From Chitinophagaceae bacterium (GTDB lineage Bacteria > Bacteroidota > Bacteroidia > Chitinophagales > Chitinophagaceae), in contig JALHRP010000044.1 in assembly GCA_022841365.1 (NCBI GenBank), positions 1 to 33,410 on the forward strand: a stretch of 33,410 nt of DNA. Direction: 5' to 3'. Position 1 is the first letter of the stretch; each line of letters begins with the position of its first letter. Below, piece by piece: positions 1 to 8,023 of the stretch. Both the position numbers and the translations under genes were made by a program. The notes beneath the pieces were generated by a model. The model was not told where the DNA came from. It did not search any database and saw only the letters and a list, made by a program, of their open reading frames with translations.

Positions 1-155
1 TGCACCAACAAGCGTCCAGCAGGTTGATAATAATGGTGCCCGGACGGTTCAATAATACCGATGTCGAGTGCTTTGTTTTTTCGCAGTAATTGTGCCGCAG
101 TTGAAATGCCTGCATTTCCGCCGCCAATGATGAGTATCTGGTAATGTTGTTTCAT
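1..155 (-). CDS. Sulfide:quinone oxidoreductase-like flavoprotein, N-terminal part, probable frameshift
   Basis: The gene starts with ATG at 155 and runs leftward out of the window. The first 45 or so residues show a dinucleotide-binding fold (IIGGGNAGISTAAQLLRK) and then IEPSGHHYYQPA, the N-terminus typical of sulfide:quinone oxidoreductases, which oxidise sulfide and pass electrons to quinone at the membrane. After QPA the frame reads GRLLV. Adding one T on the coding strand between positions 18 and 17 would give PAWTLVGA, the standard family continuation, so a one-base deletion or a sequencing error is likely. It has its own predicted promoter and operator just upstream and is the most downstream unit of the sulfur island. 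Family assignment is fairly secure from the N-terminus; whether the gene is intact is unknown. Confidence 0.8.
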   Translation of the reverse strand, partial: MKQHYQILIIGGGNAGISTAAQLLRKNKALDIGIIEPSGHHYYQPAGRLLV

Positions 156-171
156 AATCCTTTTATTGCAT

Positions 172-216
172 CAAATGTAAAATGCAGCAAAAGGTAATCA
201 GGTGATGAAAATCACC
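172..216 (-). promoter_or_regulatory. Crp/Fnr-type operator and promoter of the SQR gene
   Basis: Positions 201-216 read GGTGATGAAAATCACC, a perfect palindrome with TGTGA-N6-TCACA spacing. On the minus strand a perfect Bacteroidota -7 box, TACATTTG, covers 179-172. The operator centre is 36.5 bp upstream of the end of that box, which is about -41 relative to a start near 167. No TTG is present at the -33 position, as expected where an activator replaces that contact. The SQR start codon is at 155. Confidence 0.65.
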
Positions 217-272
217 AACTGACAGGAATCATTCCTGCGACTGATTTAATACCGCATGGAAGTACATAACAA

Positions 273-677
273 TCAGTTGGCTTTAATATAACTCCAGCCT
301 TCTTCCTGTTTCTTCACCAATTCCAAAATGGCTACCGGAACAATGATTGCTTCGGGAATTACACGTTCTGGTTTTATATTTCTGTTTCTCAACGCATTGT
401 TGCAAACAGCCATCACCACTCCCTTTTTATGAAAACCAAGTATCTGTTCTTTAAAATAACCGGTGTCTTTGAGTAAACCATAAATAGCCGGACCATGAAA
501 TACAATTTCAATCTTTGTATCGGGTGCTGCTGCAAGTACATTGCCCACCTGTTTAAACAGAATGCGTTGCTGGGCTGTATCGCCCGAAGCCATTTCCCAA
601 ACAATTTTTGATTGTGCTTTTAAAAAAGAAGAACTGATGAGCAGTGCTGAAACAAGCAAGAGTTTAATGGATTGCAT
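273..677 (-). CDS. Secreted DsrE/DsrF-like sulfur carrier protein
   Basis: 134 residues from ATG 677. The reading frame extends further upstream, but that part overlaps soxB. This start gives a clean signal peptide (MQSIKLLLVSALLISSSFLKAQ), so the protein is probably periplasmic. The mature part resembles the DsrE/DsrF fold: IEIVFHGPAIYGLL, then one conserved cysteine in VMAVCNNALRNR, then a C-terminal VPVAILELVKKQEEGWSYIK. Family members carry persulfide sulfur on such a cysteine. The gene lies 13 bp after soxB and ends the SoxB/cytochrome/YeeE transcription unit. A role as a periplasmic sulfur acceptor for SoxB or the cytochrome is inferred from its location. Confidence 0.8.
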   Translation of the reverse strand: MQSIKLLLVSALLISSSFLKAQSKIVWEMASGDTAQQRILFKQVGNVLAAAPDTKIEIVFHGPAIYGLLKDTGYFKEQILGFHKKGVVMAVCNNALRNRNIKPERVIPEAIIVPVAILELVKKQEEGWSYIKAN

Positions 678-690
678 ATGTGTTAATTTA

Positions 691-2478
691 TCAGATAAAT
701 GTATAATTATATCCTTCCAGTTGCGATAATAATGTAGAAGGAGCATCAGTTGCTGTTGCACGGCCTTCAATTTTTGGCGCAACCATTGGATGTGAAGCCA
801 GATATTCACGCATAATGCCATGTAATGTAAAACCAGGTTTACGGGGGTTCTTCACTTTTTCAAGCCTGCACAACATATCATCAGGATCGCCTTCACGTTC
901 GCAGGCAAGCATAGTATACAGTTTATTTTTATCCAGCGGTTGTCCGTTAATCTTAATGAAGTTTACCCGTTTGCCCAAATCATTGTTCATGGTAAAATTC
1001 ATTTCCATTCCTTTAAAGCGAACCACCCAGCCACCAAAGCGTTTTGCAGGATCTTTTGCAAATACATTGTGTAATTCTTTTTCCATCCATTCAAGTATCT
1101 GTGCACCGCTCACTTCACCCATCTTTACATCGCTTTCAACCGGCAGCATACTCCATAAAAAATCATTGGTGATTTCAGCATATCCTTTTTTAGGATCAAC
1201 TGCCAATGGCGGACAAAAACGAAAACCGTTACTCACTACAATATCAACGTTTGCATTTTTACATTTCCACATCAAAGCATCGGTGATCAAGTTGTCCATT
1301 GGATTTTCTATCACATAATAGCGAACCAATGTTGTTTTGGTTGTACCAATTATTTTGCTGAGTTCTTTTTTATGTGGAGCACTTACTTTTTCAACCAGCC
1401 GTTCCATGGCAGCATCCGGTTTGTATTTCAACGGATCTACATCGAGCAACTGATAGTTCTCATCTTTTATTTGTCCGTTTTCAATTACAATATCAAGTTT
1501 GGCAACAAAAGAACCGAATGCTCCGGGCTCTGTAACCTTTGCATACTTGCCTTGTATGGGCTCACGCACACGTTCATGTGTATCGGCACCAAGTATATAA
1601 TCAACGCCCTGCAGTTGCGGTTGGTTTGAAAGATCAACCTGTTGTGCCAAACCCATATGTGTTACTAAAAAAATCATGGCGCAGTTCTCATACTGTTTCA
1701 GCACATGAATATACTTCGCCACATTTATTTCAGGTTTTGTAAACGTAATGCCTTTACTGTAAGCAGGCGATTGACGTTTGGGTGTAAGCGGATCGTTATA
1801 ACCAATAAAACCAATCTTAACACCACCCAGCATTTTTGTCCAGTAGGGAGGAAAAATTAAATCGTTCTTATATTCATCTGCCGTATCATGAAACATATTG
1901 GCGCAGATCTTTGCACTGTTGTAGCCGCCCAGATCTTTCAGCATCATATCTTTTCCATACACAACTTCCCAGTTACCGGGTAAAATTAAATCGTATCCAA
2001 TATTGTTGATCAACGGTACAATCCCTTTTCCTTCTGTTAATGCTGCCACACCGCCACCCTGGAAACAATCCCCGCCATCAATAATTATAGTATTGGCAGG
2101 ATTTTGTGCTTTGAGTGTATGCAGCATTGTTTTCAATACGGCAAAACCACCACGCTTTTTATATACGGCTTTGTTGTTTTCAAAAAAGAATTCATCGTGT
2201 GTGTAAAGCTGGGCATGTATATCGGATGTGTGCAGAATAGTTATCAGTTTTGCTTTACCATCTTTCACTGCTTTATTGGTAAACAATTCGTTTGCATGAT
2301 AGGCATCGCCACTTACTGCATTTACAATAGAGGCAGGAAGTACTGCACCGGCTGCAATTGCAGAAGCTGATTTAAAAAAATCTCTTCTTGAGTTTTGTGT
2401 GATGGGTGTAACCGGCTGTTCTTCTGAACAACTGTTACAGGTGCAATTGTTCAGGTGAGTGATGTGTGTGTCTGGCAT
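691..2478 (-). CDS. soxB: SoxB-like thiosulfohydrolase (dimetal phosphoesterase fold)
   Basis: 595 residues. The N-terminus has a Cys-rich segment (CTCNSC) followed by a Tat signal (SRRDFFKSASAIAAGAVLPAS), so export of the folded, metal-loaded enzyme is expected. The metallophosphoesterase motifs are TSDIHAQL, IIDGGDCFQGG and PGNWEVVYG. In the last, Trp stands where 5'-nucleotidases have GNHEFD, which is typical of SoxB. The C-terminal nucleotidase-like domain carries the SoxB signature KELHNVFAKDPAKRFGGWVV. SoxB hydrolyses sulfate from a sulfur chain held on the carrier SoxYZ. No soxYZ is present in the window. The gene lies 9 bp downstream of the TsdA-like cytochrome gene in the same operon. 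Confidence 0.88.
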   Translation of the reverse strand: MPDTHITHLNNCTCNSCSEEQPVTPITQNSRRDFFKSASAIAAGAVLPASIVNAVSGDAYHANELFTNKAVKDGKAKLITILHTSDIHAQLYTHDEFFFENNKAVYKKRGGFAVLKTMLHTLKAQNPANTIIIDGGDCFQGGGVAALTEGKGIVPLINNIGYDLILPGNWEVVYGKDMMLKDLGGYNSAKICANMFHDTADEYKNDLIFPPYWTKMLGGVKIGFIGYNDPLTPKRQSPAYSKGITFTKPEINVAKYIHVLKQYENCAMIFLVTHMGLAQQVDLSNQPQLQGVDYILGADTHERVREPIQGKYAKVTEPGAFGSFVAKLDIVIENGQIKDENYQLLDVDPLKYKPDAAMERLVEKVSAPHKKELSKIIGTTKTTLVRYYVIENPMDNLITDALMWKCKNANVDIVVSNGFRFCPPLAVDPKKGYAEITNDFLWSMLPVESDVKMGEVSGAQILEWMEKELHNVFAKDPAKRFGGWVVRFKGMEMNFTMNNDLGKRVNFIKINGQPLDKNKLYTMLACEREGDPDDMLCRLEKVKNPRKPGFTLHGIMREYLASHPMVAPKIEGRATATDAPSTLLSQLEGYNYTFI

Positions 2479-2487
2479 TGCAATCGT

Positions 2488-3489
2488 TTAGTTTTTAGAT
2501 ACAGATTTTTTTTGTTTCTCCCTGTAATCTTTAATGGGACCGTAAGGACCAAATTTATGTTGCTGTTCACTAAATGTATCTGCATAAGGACCAAACGGAT
2601 GATCAACCGGTTTTTTTGAAACATCGGGCCAGTCATTGCTCAGGTCTTTTGATGGACGTGGTTGTGAGTTAACATATGCTGCCACATCCCATGCTTCTTC
2701 ATCACTTAACTGTGGTGCATGATAATCTGTTTCCTGCGGCATGTTATTTTTTACATAACCGGCGAATCTCGACAAACGAAATAATCCGGCGCCGGTATTA
2801 TAACTGTTCTTTCCCCATAAAGGCGGATAAGTGTAGGTGATCCCATCTATGTTTAACTGCCCCTCACCATTTGATGCATGACAGGTTTCACATTTTTGTA
2901 CAAATACTGTTTTGCCTTTAACAGGATCGGCAGCACGGTTGAGATAAGGAAGATCTGCAATGCCTGAGCCTTTTGGCTTTTCACCTTTGTTTATATCTTC
3001 GCCCAGCCATTTGATATATGCATACATGGCCTGTATTTCTTTTGAAGTTGTATCAAGTGCCGTTCCGTTTAAACTTCGTTCAATACAATCATTGATGCGT
3101 TTGTAAATTGTTTCAATACCACCGGAGCGATCTCTGAATTTTGGATAGGTACTGTACACCGCTGCATAGTTGTTACCCCATGGTTTTGTGCCCGCCTGTA
3201 AATGACAGTTCTGGCAGTTCATCCCATTGGTTATCTGCATCACCGAACCTTTTGGACCCAGATACTTTGCTGTGTTGGATATTAATTGATGACCATACCA
3301 GATGAGTTTCCCATCCGGCCTTGAATAATATGGAATTTGACCGGCGGATGGTCCAACCCAAACCGGTTGCTGAAAAATTGAATCAACAGATCCGGTTTCT
3401 TTTGTGGTTGATTCTTTGCAGCTATACTGAACAGAACTGATCAATAGCAACAGAACAATGAAAACTGTTATGGTTTTTTGCATTGTCAT
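2488..3489 (-). CDS. TsdA-like dihaem c-type cytochrome lipoprotein (thiosulfate dehydrogenase family)
   Basis: 333 residues. A signal sequence ends in SSVQYSC, so Cys24 is a likely lipidation site and the protein is probably membrane-anchored and periplasmic. Haem 1 motif is C92-QN-C95-H96 and haem 2 motif C200-ET-C203-H204. The stretch GMNCQNCHLQAGTKPWG and the later RINDCIERSLNG match TsdA proteins. Cys135 lies exactly 39 residues after the haem 1 histidine, the spacing of the unusual cysteine axial ligand in TsdA. Met in KNNMPQE is a candidate haem 2 ligand. TsdA enzymes interconvert thiosulfate and tetrathionate; a SoxA-like role in feeding SoxB is the alternative. The start at 3489 could also be Met3 at 3483. 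Confidence 0.8.
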   Translation of the reverse strand: MTMQKTITVFIVLLLLISSVQYSCKESTTKETGSVDSIFQQPVWVGPSAGQIPYYSRPDGKLIWYGHQLISNTAKYLGPKGSVMQITNGMNCQNCHLQAGTKPWGNNYAAVYSTYPKFRDRSGGIETIYKRINDCIERSLNGTALDTTSKEIQAMYAYIKWLGEDINKGEKPKGSGIADLPYLNRAADPVKGKTVFVQKCETCHASNGEGQLNIDGITYTYPPLWGKNSYNTGAGLFRLSRFAGYVKNNMPQETDYHAPQLSDEEAWDVAAYVNSQPRPSKDLSNDWPDVSKKPVDHPFGPYADTFSEQQHKFGPYGPIKDYREKQKKSVSKN

Positions 3490-3505
3490 TCAACAGTGCT
3501 TGTAT

Positions 3506-4060
3506 TTAATGCGGCAACTGATCTTTAAATTTACCATATACCCACGTACCTGCAATGGCACTTAACAATGTTACGGCAATAACTGTAGCGCCGTTTCCTA
3601 TCTGTGCAAATAACGGTCCGGGACAAGCGCCTGTTACAGCCCAACCTAAACCAAAGAGTAAGCCACCGTAAATCTGTCCTTTGTGAAATGATTTTTTAGC
3701 AAAACTAATGGGTTCGCCATAAATGGTTTTGATCTTGAATTTTTTGATGATCCATACACTGATGGCGCCTACAATAATGGCCGACCCAATGATGCCATAC
3801 ATGTGAAAGCTCTGTAACCTGAACATTTCCTGAATACGGAACCAGGAAATAATTTCTGCTTTTACAAAGATGATCCCAAACAGTAAACCGGTAAACGCAT
3901 ATTTAAAATTATGCCACCAGGGATGTGACAATTCTGAATCATTGGAGCAGGCAATTTCCGGAGAAGACATTTCAATAGCAGTATTTCTTTTCATCAGCTT
4001 AGTTTCTTGTTCTCCGGTATAATTGATATCTGTTATTTCGTTTTTTAATTGTTCCATCAT
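3506..4060 (-). CDS. YeeE/YedE family membrane protein, second half
   Basis: 184 residues from ATG 4060. The open frame continues upstream, but that part is antisense-like sequence inside the neighbouring transporter gene. A hydrophilic N-terminus of about 55 residues is followed by about four hydrophobic segments. The family motif GLLFGLGWAVTGACPGP carries the conserved cysteine used for substrate relay in YeeE/YedE (TsuA-type) thiosulfate transporters. It starts 7 bp after the preceding YeeE half stops, so the two are translated together and probably form one transporter. Substrate (thiosulfate or another small sulfur compound) is inferred from family and context. Confidence 0.85.
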   Translation of the reverse strand: MMEQLKNEITDINYTGEQETKLMKRNTAIEMSSPEIACSNDSELSHPWWHNFKYAFTGLLFGIIFVKAEIISWFRIQEMFRLQSFHMYGIIGSAIIVGAISVWIIKKFKIKTIYGEPISFAKKSFHKGQIYGGLLFGLGWAVTGACPGPLFAQIGNGATVIAVTLLSAIAGTWVYGKFKDQLPH

Positions 4061-4067
4061 TCGTGCT

Positions 4068-4637
4068 TTAAAGATTAAGAATAAATGGAAGTATGAGGTT
4101 GGCCATAATAAATCCACCTGCCATAAAGCTGATAGTTGCAACAAGTGATGGCCATTGTAACGTAGAGAGACCCATGATGGCATGTCCGCTGGTACAACCG
4201 CCGGCATACCGGGTGCCAAAGCCTACAAGAAAACCACCTGCCACCATCATAATAAAACCACGCAGTGTAAATAAATTGTTCCAGCTGAAAATTTCCGTTG
4301 GCATTAATGTATCATAGTTTGTAATGCCATATGTAGCAAGCTCTGCACTCAGATTTGGGTTTACTGTCATTGGCTCGGGGTTTTGTAAAAACAGAAAAGC
4401 AAGAAAGCCTCCTAAAAAAATTCCCGCTGCAAAAAATAAATTCCAGATTTCTTTTTTCCAATCGTAGCTGAAAAAAGGAATCTTTGCAGGCAAACATGCT
4501 GCGCAGATATGCCTGAGTGAAGAAGAGATGCCAAAGCTTTTGTTACCAATGAGAAGCAGTGTGGGTACTGTTAACCCAATTAACGGACCGGCTACATACC
4601 AAGGCCAGGGTTGCTTAATAAATTCAATCAGGTTCAT
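4068..4637 (-). CDS. YeeE/YedE family membrane protein, first half
   Basis: 189 residues, with about five hydrophobic segments. Conserved cysteine motifs are [10 protein letters not shown] near residue 45 and [19 protein letters not shown] near residue 140; these are hallmarks of YeeE/YedE sulfur-compound transporters. Together with the following 184-residue half it makes up what is one fused protein in some other bacteria. It is the first gene of a five-gene unit (YeeE half, YeeE half, TsdA-like cytochrome, soxB, dsrE-like), preceded by a predicted operator and -7 box. Confidence 0.87.
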   Translation of the reverse strand: MNLIEFIKQPWPWYVAGPLIGLTVPTLLLIGNKSFGISSSLRHICAACLPAKIPFFSYDWKKEIWNLFFAAGIFLGGFLAFLFLQNPEPMTVNPNLSAELATYGITNYDTLMPTEIFSWNNLFTLRGFIMMVAGGFLVGFGTRYAGGCTSGHAIMGLSTLQWPSLVATISFMAGGFIMANLILPFILNL

Positions 4638-4660
4638 GAATCATTTCGTTTATGTTTCTG

Positions 4661-4704
4661 CAAGTTAGTTAACCTGCTGCCGGAAATGTGTGATAAAAAT
4701 TACA
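4661..4704 (-). promoter_or_regulatory. Crp/Fnr-type operator and promoter of the YeeE-cytochrome-soxB-dsrE unit
   Basis: Positions 4689-4704 read TGTGATAAAAATTACA, one base from a perfect TGTGAT-N4-ATCACA palindrome. On the minus strand TAACTTG at 4667-4661 resembles the -7 consensus. The operator centre is 35.5 bp upstream of the end of that box, matching the SQR promoter layout. The first start codon of the unit is at 4637. Confidence 0.58.
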
Positions 4705-4751
4705 TTGAATAAAATGCTTCTGCATGCTGCAGAAGTACGAAGATTATTAAA

Positions 4752-4973
4752 TCAATTGTTGTTCGAAACTTCGTCCGGTTCTTTTGTTTGCTTTGGTTGA
4801 AACATCTTGTTCACCAATGCACCCATTACAGAAAAATACAGCATGCTTCGTACCGGACTTGAGGTAATTAAACAAGTGCCATCGCAGCCATAGAATTTCC
4901 AGTAAAAGAAACCGGCAATTGCTCCGGTTATTAAACCGGGTAAAATCCATTTCAGGTTTAATCGCTTCAACAT
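4752..4973 (-). CDS. DUF6132 family small membrane protein
   Basis: 73 residues with two hydrophobic segments. The motif YWKFYGCDGTCLITSSPVRS with two cysteines is typical of DUF6132, a family of unknown function common in Bacteroidota. Its ATG shares one base with the TGA stop of the upstream rhodanese gene (TGATG), so translation is probably coupled. It ends the thioredoxin-CstB-rhodanese unit. The two cysteines and the operon context suggest a role at the membrane in sulfur transfer or sensing, but this is only inference. Confidence 0.8.
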   Translation of the reverse strand: MLKRLNLKWILPGLITGAIAGFFYWKFYGCDGTCLITSSPVRSMLYFSVMGALVNKMFQPKQTKEPDEVSNNN

Positions 4974-5281
4974 CAGTTAAGTTTATTATTTAAAGATACC
5001 CATGAACCGCCATTGTATACCTCAACACCGGCCTGTTTCAGGATAGATGCAGCAGCACCGCTGCGCATACCGCTTGCACAGCAGGTAATCACAGGTTTTC
5101 CTTTCTTCTTGATATCGTTGATTTTTGAGCTGATCTGATCAACAGGAATATTAACAGCATCTTTTAAGTGACCACTACTGAATTCACCGGCAGTACGCAC
5201 ATCAATAATGACTGCTCCGTTTTGTTTGAGCGATTTAAAATCTATTCCTGCCCCAAATAGTTTTTTTAAAATATTGAACAT
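4973..5281 (-). CDS. Single-domain rhodanese-like sulfurtransferase
   Basis: 102 residues from ATG 5281. A TTG at 5320 would lengthen it but would overlap the upstream gene. The domain shows VIIDVRTAGEFSSGHLKDAVNIP and the active-site loop ITCCASGMRSGAAA, where the first or second cysteine sits at the persulfide position of the CxxGxRS loop. No signal peptide, so it is probably cytoplasmic. Rhodaneses carry sulfane sulfur from donors such as persulfide to acceptors. It lies 17 bp after the CstB-like gene and overlaps the DUF6132 gene by one base, so it is part of the same sulfur-handling operon. Confidence 0.88.
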   Translation of the reverse strand: MFNILKKLFGAGIDFKSLKQNGAVIIDVRTAGEFSSGHLKDAVNIPVDQISSKINDIKKKGKPVITCCASGMRSGAAASILKQAGVEVYNGGSWVSLNNKLN

Positions 5282-5298
5282 GTTTTTTGTTATTCGAT

Positions 5299-6720
5299 TT
5301 ATAAAAGTGTTGTTGGACAAACGTAATCAGTGAGGTTAAATTTGCCACTGTCTTTCATTGCTTTAAAACCACCACGCACATCAACGAGGTTATCATAACC
5401 ACGGGCACGGAGTATGGATGTAAAGATCATTGAACGGTAACCGCCTGCACAATGCACATAACAGGTTTTGTTTTTATCAACCTTTAACATGCTGTCGTTA
5501 ATAAAGTCTAAGGGTGTGTTTTCTGCATTCATCAGATGTTCGCTTTGATACTCACTTTCTTTCCGTACATCCAGAATAGCTGTATTGTTATTTTTTGATA
5601 CAATTTCTGCCAGCTCTTCTGCCGATACACGTTTAATCTGATCAATTTCTTTGCCCGCTTCTTTCCATGCATTGAAACCGCCTTTCAGATAGCCCAGTGA
5701 ATAATCGTAACCAACACGGGCCAAACGGGTCACCACTTCTTCTTCACGACCTTCGTCTGTAACCAATAAAATTTCCTGTTTTACATCCGGTATCATACTG
5801 CCCACCCATGGAGCAAAGCTTCCATCAATACCAATGTTGATGGAATTGGGTACAAATCCTTTTGCAAAAATTTCTGCATCTCTGGTATCGAGAATTAACG
5901 CACCTGTTTCGTTGGCAGCGGTTTCAAATGCTTCCGGACTAAGAGCCTGTGTGCCACGTTTCAATACTTCTTCAATACTGTCGTACCCATGAATATTCAT
6001 CATTACATTCAACGGAAAATATTGCGGAGGTGCAGTTAATCCTGTTGTTACTTCTTTGATGAATTCTTCTTTGGTCATGTTGGCACGCAATGCATAGTTG
6101 CTTGCTTTTTGATGACCTAGTGTATCGGATGTTTCTTTGCTCATGTTTTTACCACATGCACTTCCTGCACCATGTGCCGGATAAACAATTAACTCATCGG
6201 CCAATGGCATAATCTTGTTACGCAGCGAATCATACAAATAACCGGCGAGCATATCCTGTGTAAGATCGGTTGCAATTTTTTGTGCAAGATCGGGCCGGCC
6301 TACATCACCAATAAACAATGTATCACCTGTGAAAATGGCAATCTCTTTTCCCTGTTCATCTTTCAACAGGTAACAGGTACTTTCCATGGTATGGCCGGGT
6401 GTGTGCAACACTTTAAATGTAAGCTTACCTACTTTTAACTCTTCACCATCTTTTGCAGAGTGAAATTCAAAATCGGGTTGTGCATTTGGACCGTACACAA
6501 TTGTTGCACCTGATTGTTTTGCAAGATCAATATGGCCGCTTACAAAATCGGCATGGAAATGTGTTTCAAATACATACTTGATCTTTGCATTGTTACGTTT
6601 TGCTTTTTCCAGGTAAGGCTTTACTTCACGCAACGGATCAATGACCACTGCTTCACCATCACTTTCAATATAGTAGGCACCTTGTGCAAGGCATCCGGTA
6701 TAAATCTGTTCAATGTTCAT
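5299..6720 (-). CDS. CstB-like persulfide dioxygenase with two rhodanese-homology domains
   Basis: 473 residues. Residues 1 to about 245 form an ETHE1/persulfide-dioxygenase-type metallo-beta-lactamase domain: TH54-F-H56-A-D58 followed by FVSGH, then LHTPGHTMES and FTGDTLFIGDVGRPDL. A rhodanese-homology domain at about 265-355 has no cysteine in its loop (LLVTDEGREEE), so it is a pseudo-rhodanese. A second at about 370-465 has CYVHCAGGYRSM and is probably active. This three-domain order matches CstB, which oxidises persulfides to thiosulfate. The protein is cytoplasmic. It is the second gene of the thioredoxin-CstB-rhodanese-DUF6132 unit, 22 bp after the thioredoxin gene. Confidence 0.9.
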   Translation of the reverse strand: MNIEQIYTGCLAQGAYYIESDGEAVVIDPLREVKPYLEKAKRNNAKIKYVFETHFHADFVSGHIDLAKQSGATIVYGPNAQPDFEFHSAKDGEELKVGKLTFKVLHTPGHTMESTCYLLKDEQGKEIAIFTGDTLFIGDVGRPDLAQKIATDLTQDMLAGYLYDSLRNKIMPLADELIVYPAHGAGSACGKNMSKETSDTLGHQKASNYALRANMTKEEFIKEVTTGLTAPPQYFPLNVMMNIHGYDSIEEVLKRGTQALSPEAFETAANETGALILDTRDAEIFAKGFVPNSINIGIDGSFAPWVGSMIPDVKQEILLVTDEGREEEVVTRLARVGYDYSLGYLKGGFNAWKEAGKEIDQIKRVSAEELAEIVSKNNNTAILDVRKESEYQSEHLMNAENTPLDFINDSMLKVDKNKTCYVHCAGGYRSMIFTSILRARGYDNLVDVRGGFKAMKDSGKFNLTDYVCPTTLL

Positions 6721-6742
6721 AAGAAGATTTTTATTTTTTGAA

Positions 6743-7048
6743 TTACTGTTCGATTATTTTTTCAAGCTGATGTACTAACTGATGTGCCGGCACTACACCT
6801 GCCTGTCTCCAGATTATTTTCCCGTTTTTAAAAATAAGTAAAGCCGGTATACCTGTTACATGATATGCCTCAGCAGCAGCAGGATTAGCGTCAACATTTA
6901 TTTTGATGATTCTTGCATGATCTCCAACCTTTTGTTTTACTTCTTCCAGAATGGGTTTCATTGTACGGCAGGGCCCGCACCAGTCAGCATAAAAATCAAC
7001 TAAAACAGGTTTATTGCTGTTAATGATATCTGTAAATGTTTGATTCAA
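6743..7048 (-). CDS. trxA: Thioredoxin with TTG start
   Basis: 101 residues, the usual thioredoxin length. The active site WC24-GP-C27 lies in VLVDFYADWCGPCRTMKP, and the cis-proline motif is VTGIPALLIF. The start is TTG at 7048: upstream codons in this frame contain no ATG before a stop at 7076-7078, and the protein begins in family register. Thioredoxin could reduce the persulfides formed on the rhodanese, CstB or DsrE partners. It leads the four-gene unit and has a predicted operator 46 bp upstream. Because the gene symbol covers many paralogues, its exact role is inferred from context. Confidence 0.88.
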   Translation of the reverse strand: MNQTFTDIINSNKPVLVDFYADWCGPCRTMKPILEEVKQKVGDHARIIKINVDANPAAAEAYHVTGIPALLIFKNGKIIWRQAGVVPAHQLVHQLEKIIEQ

Positions 7049-7093
7049 GGTTTCTGATTTTTTGTAAAGCTCCCATCATTTGATGGAGTAAAC

Positions 7094-7109
7094 TATGACT
7101 TTAGTCACA
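7094..7109 (-). promoter_or_regulatory. Crp/Fnr-type operator upstream of the thioredoxin-CstB unit
   Basis: The sequence TATGACTTTAGTCACA is an imperfect palindrome with TGTGA-N6-TCACA spacing. Its centre is 53 bp from the thioredoxin start codon, almost the same as at the SQR promoter. No good TAnnTTTG box was found at the expected place (around 7059-7066 the minus strand reads TACAAAAA), so promoter strength may depend on the activator. Confidence 0.5.
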
Positions 7110-7112
7110 TAA

Positions 7113-7149
7113 CCTCACCCTCGTTCCCTCTCCTCCAGAGAGGGAGGCC
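7113..7149. repeat. Palindromic dispersed repeat (CCTCACCC / CCCTCTC hairpin class)
   Basis: CCTCACCC is followed by the hairpin CCCTCTC-CTCCA-GAGAGGG (7126-7144). It is the same class as the repeat inside asnB at 17386-17418, in opposite orientation. It lies in the 174-bp gap between the thioredoxin and TauE/SafE genes, just upstream of the operator. Confidence 0.65.
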
Positions 7150-7222
7150 AAACTAATGTATAACTATGTTCCAATTGCTGACACTTTAACAACATCACTG
7201 GAATTGACTTTGGTAAGTTTAA

Positions 7223-8020
7223 TTATCTAATGAGTAGTTCTTTCACAATAATGTAGATCCCCATTACCAATACAAACCAGCCAAACCCCTTTTTCAGTTT
7301 ATCGCCGGATATTTTTTTGCTGAGTGTGTTACCGATGAGGATACCTGTAATGGCCAGCAGGGTTACAATGATCAGGAGTTTCCAGTCAATTACCTGATGC
7401 CCCACATCGCCCAAAAAACCAATCAGTGATTTAGCTGCTATAATTAATAATGAAGTGCCAACTGCCTGTTTCATGGGTAATTTGCTGAGCAATACCAATG
7501 CAGGAATGATGAGGAAACCACCACCGGCACCAACCAATCCTGTTAAGATGCCAACAACAGCTCCTTCAACCAAAATCAAGGGATAATTAAATTGCTGTTC
7601 GCCTCCGTTGCTATTTTCATCTTCGTTCTTTCCTTTGATCATGGAGTACGATGCAAAAACCATCAGCACAGCAAACAGCAGCATCATTAAAATGGGTTTG
7701 GTTACTGTGAAACCTGCAAGGGTGAATACTTCATCAGGAATAGCCGGTACAATCCATTTTCTTGTAGCATAAACAGCGGCAATGGCGGGTGTGCCAAAGA
7801 TCACTGCTGTTTTTATATTCACCAGTCCCAGTTTGTATTTTGGAATAACGCCTGCGAGAGAAGTTGCACCCACAATAAATAATGAATACGCTGTTGCCAA
7901 TACCGGATTAACGCCAAACAGATACACCAATACAGGCACGGTTAATATGGAGCCGCCACCACCAATAAGCCCGAGCGAAATACCAATAACAACAGATGCG
8001 ATATAGCCGATTATTTCCAT
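7223..8020 (-). CDS. TauE/SafE (TSUP) family sulfite exporter-like membrane protein
   Basis: 265 residues with about eight hydrophobic segments and the internal duplication of the family: GISLGLIGGGGSILTVPVLVY near the start and VGILTGLVGAGGGFLIIPALV in the middle. TSUP proteins move sulfite, sulfoacetate or related anions across the inner membrane. In this island it probably exports sulfite or another oxidised sulfur product made by the CstB-like enzyme (inference). It is a single-gene unit with its own operator, between the thioredoxin unit and the regulator gene. Confidence 0.9.
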   Translation of the reverse strand: MEIIGYIASVVIGISLGLIGGGGSILTVPVLVYLFGVNPVLATAYSLFIVGATSLAGVIPKYKLGLVNIKTAVIFGTPAIAAVYATRKWIVPAIPDEVFTLAGFTVTKPILMMLLFAVLMVFASYSMIKGKNEDENSNGGEQQFNYPLILVEGAVVGILTGLVGAGGGFLIIPALVLLSKLPMKQAVGTSLLIIAAKSLIGFLGDVGHQVIDWKLLIIVTLLAITGILIGNTLSKKISGDKLKKGFGWFVLVMGIYIIVKELLIR

Positions 8021-8023
8021 GCT

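Noticed and set aside
678-821. Upstream extension of the DsrE-like reading frame
   Set aside because: It overlaps soxB coding sequence and would hide the clear signal peptide that begins at 677.
815-1629. Plus-strand frames inside soxB
   Set aside because: Antisense to a gene with full SoxB motifs.
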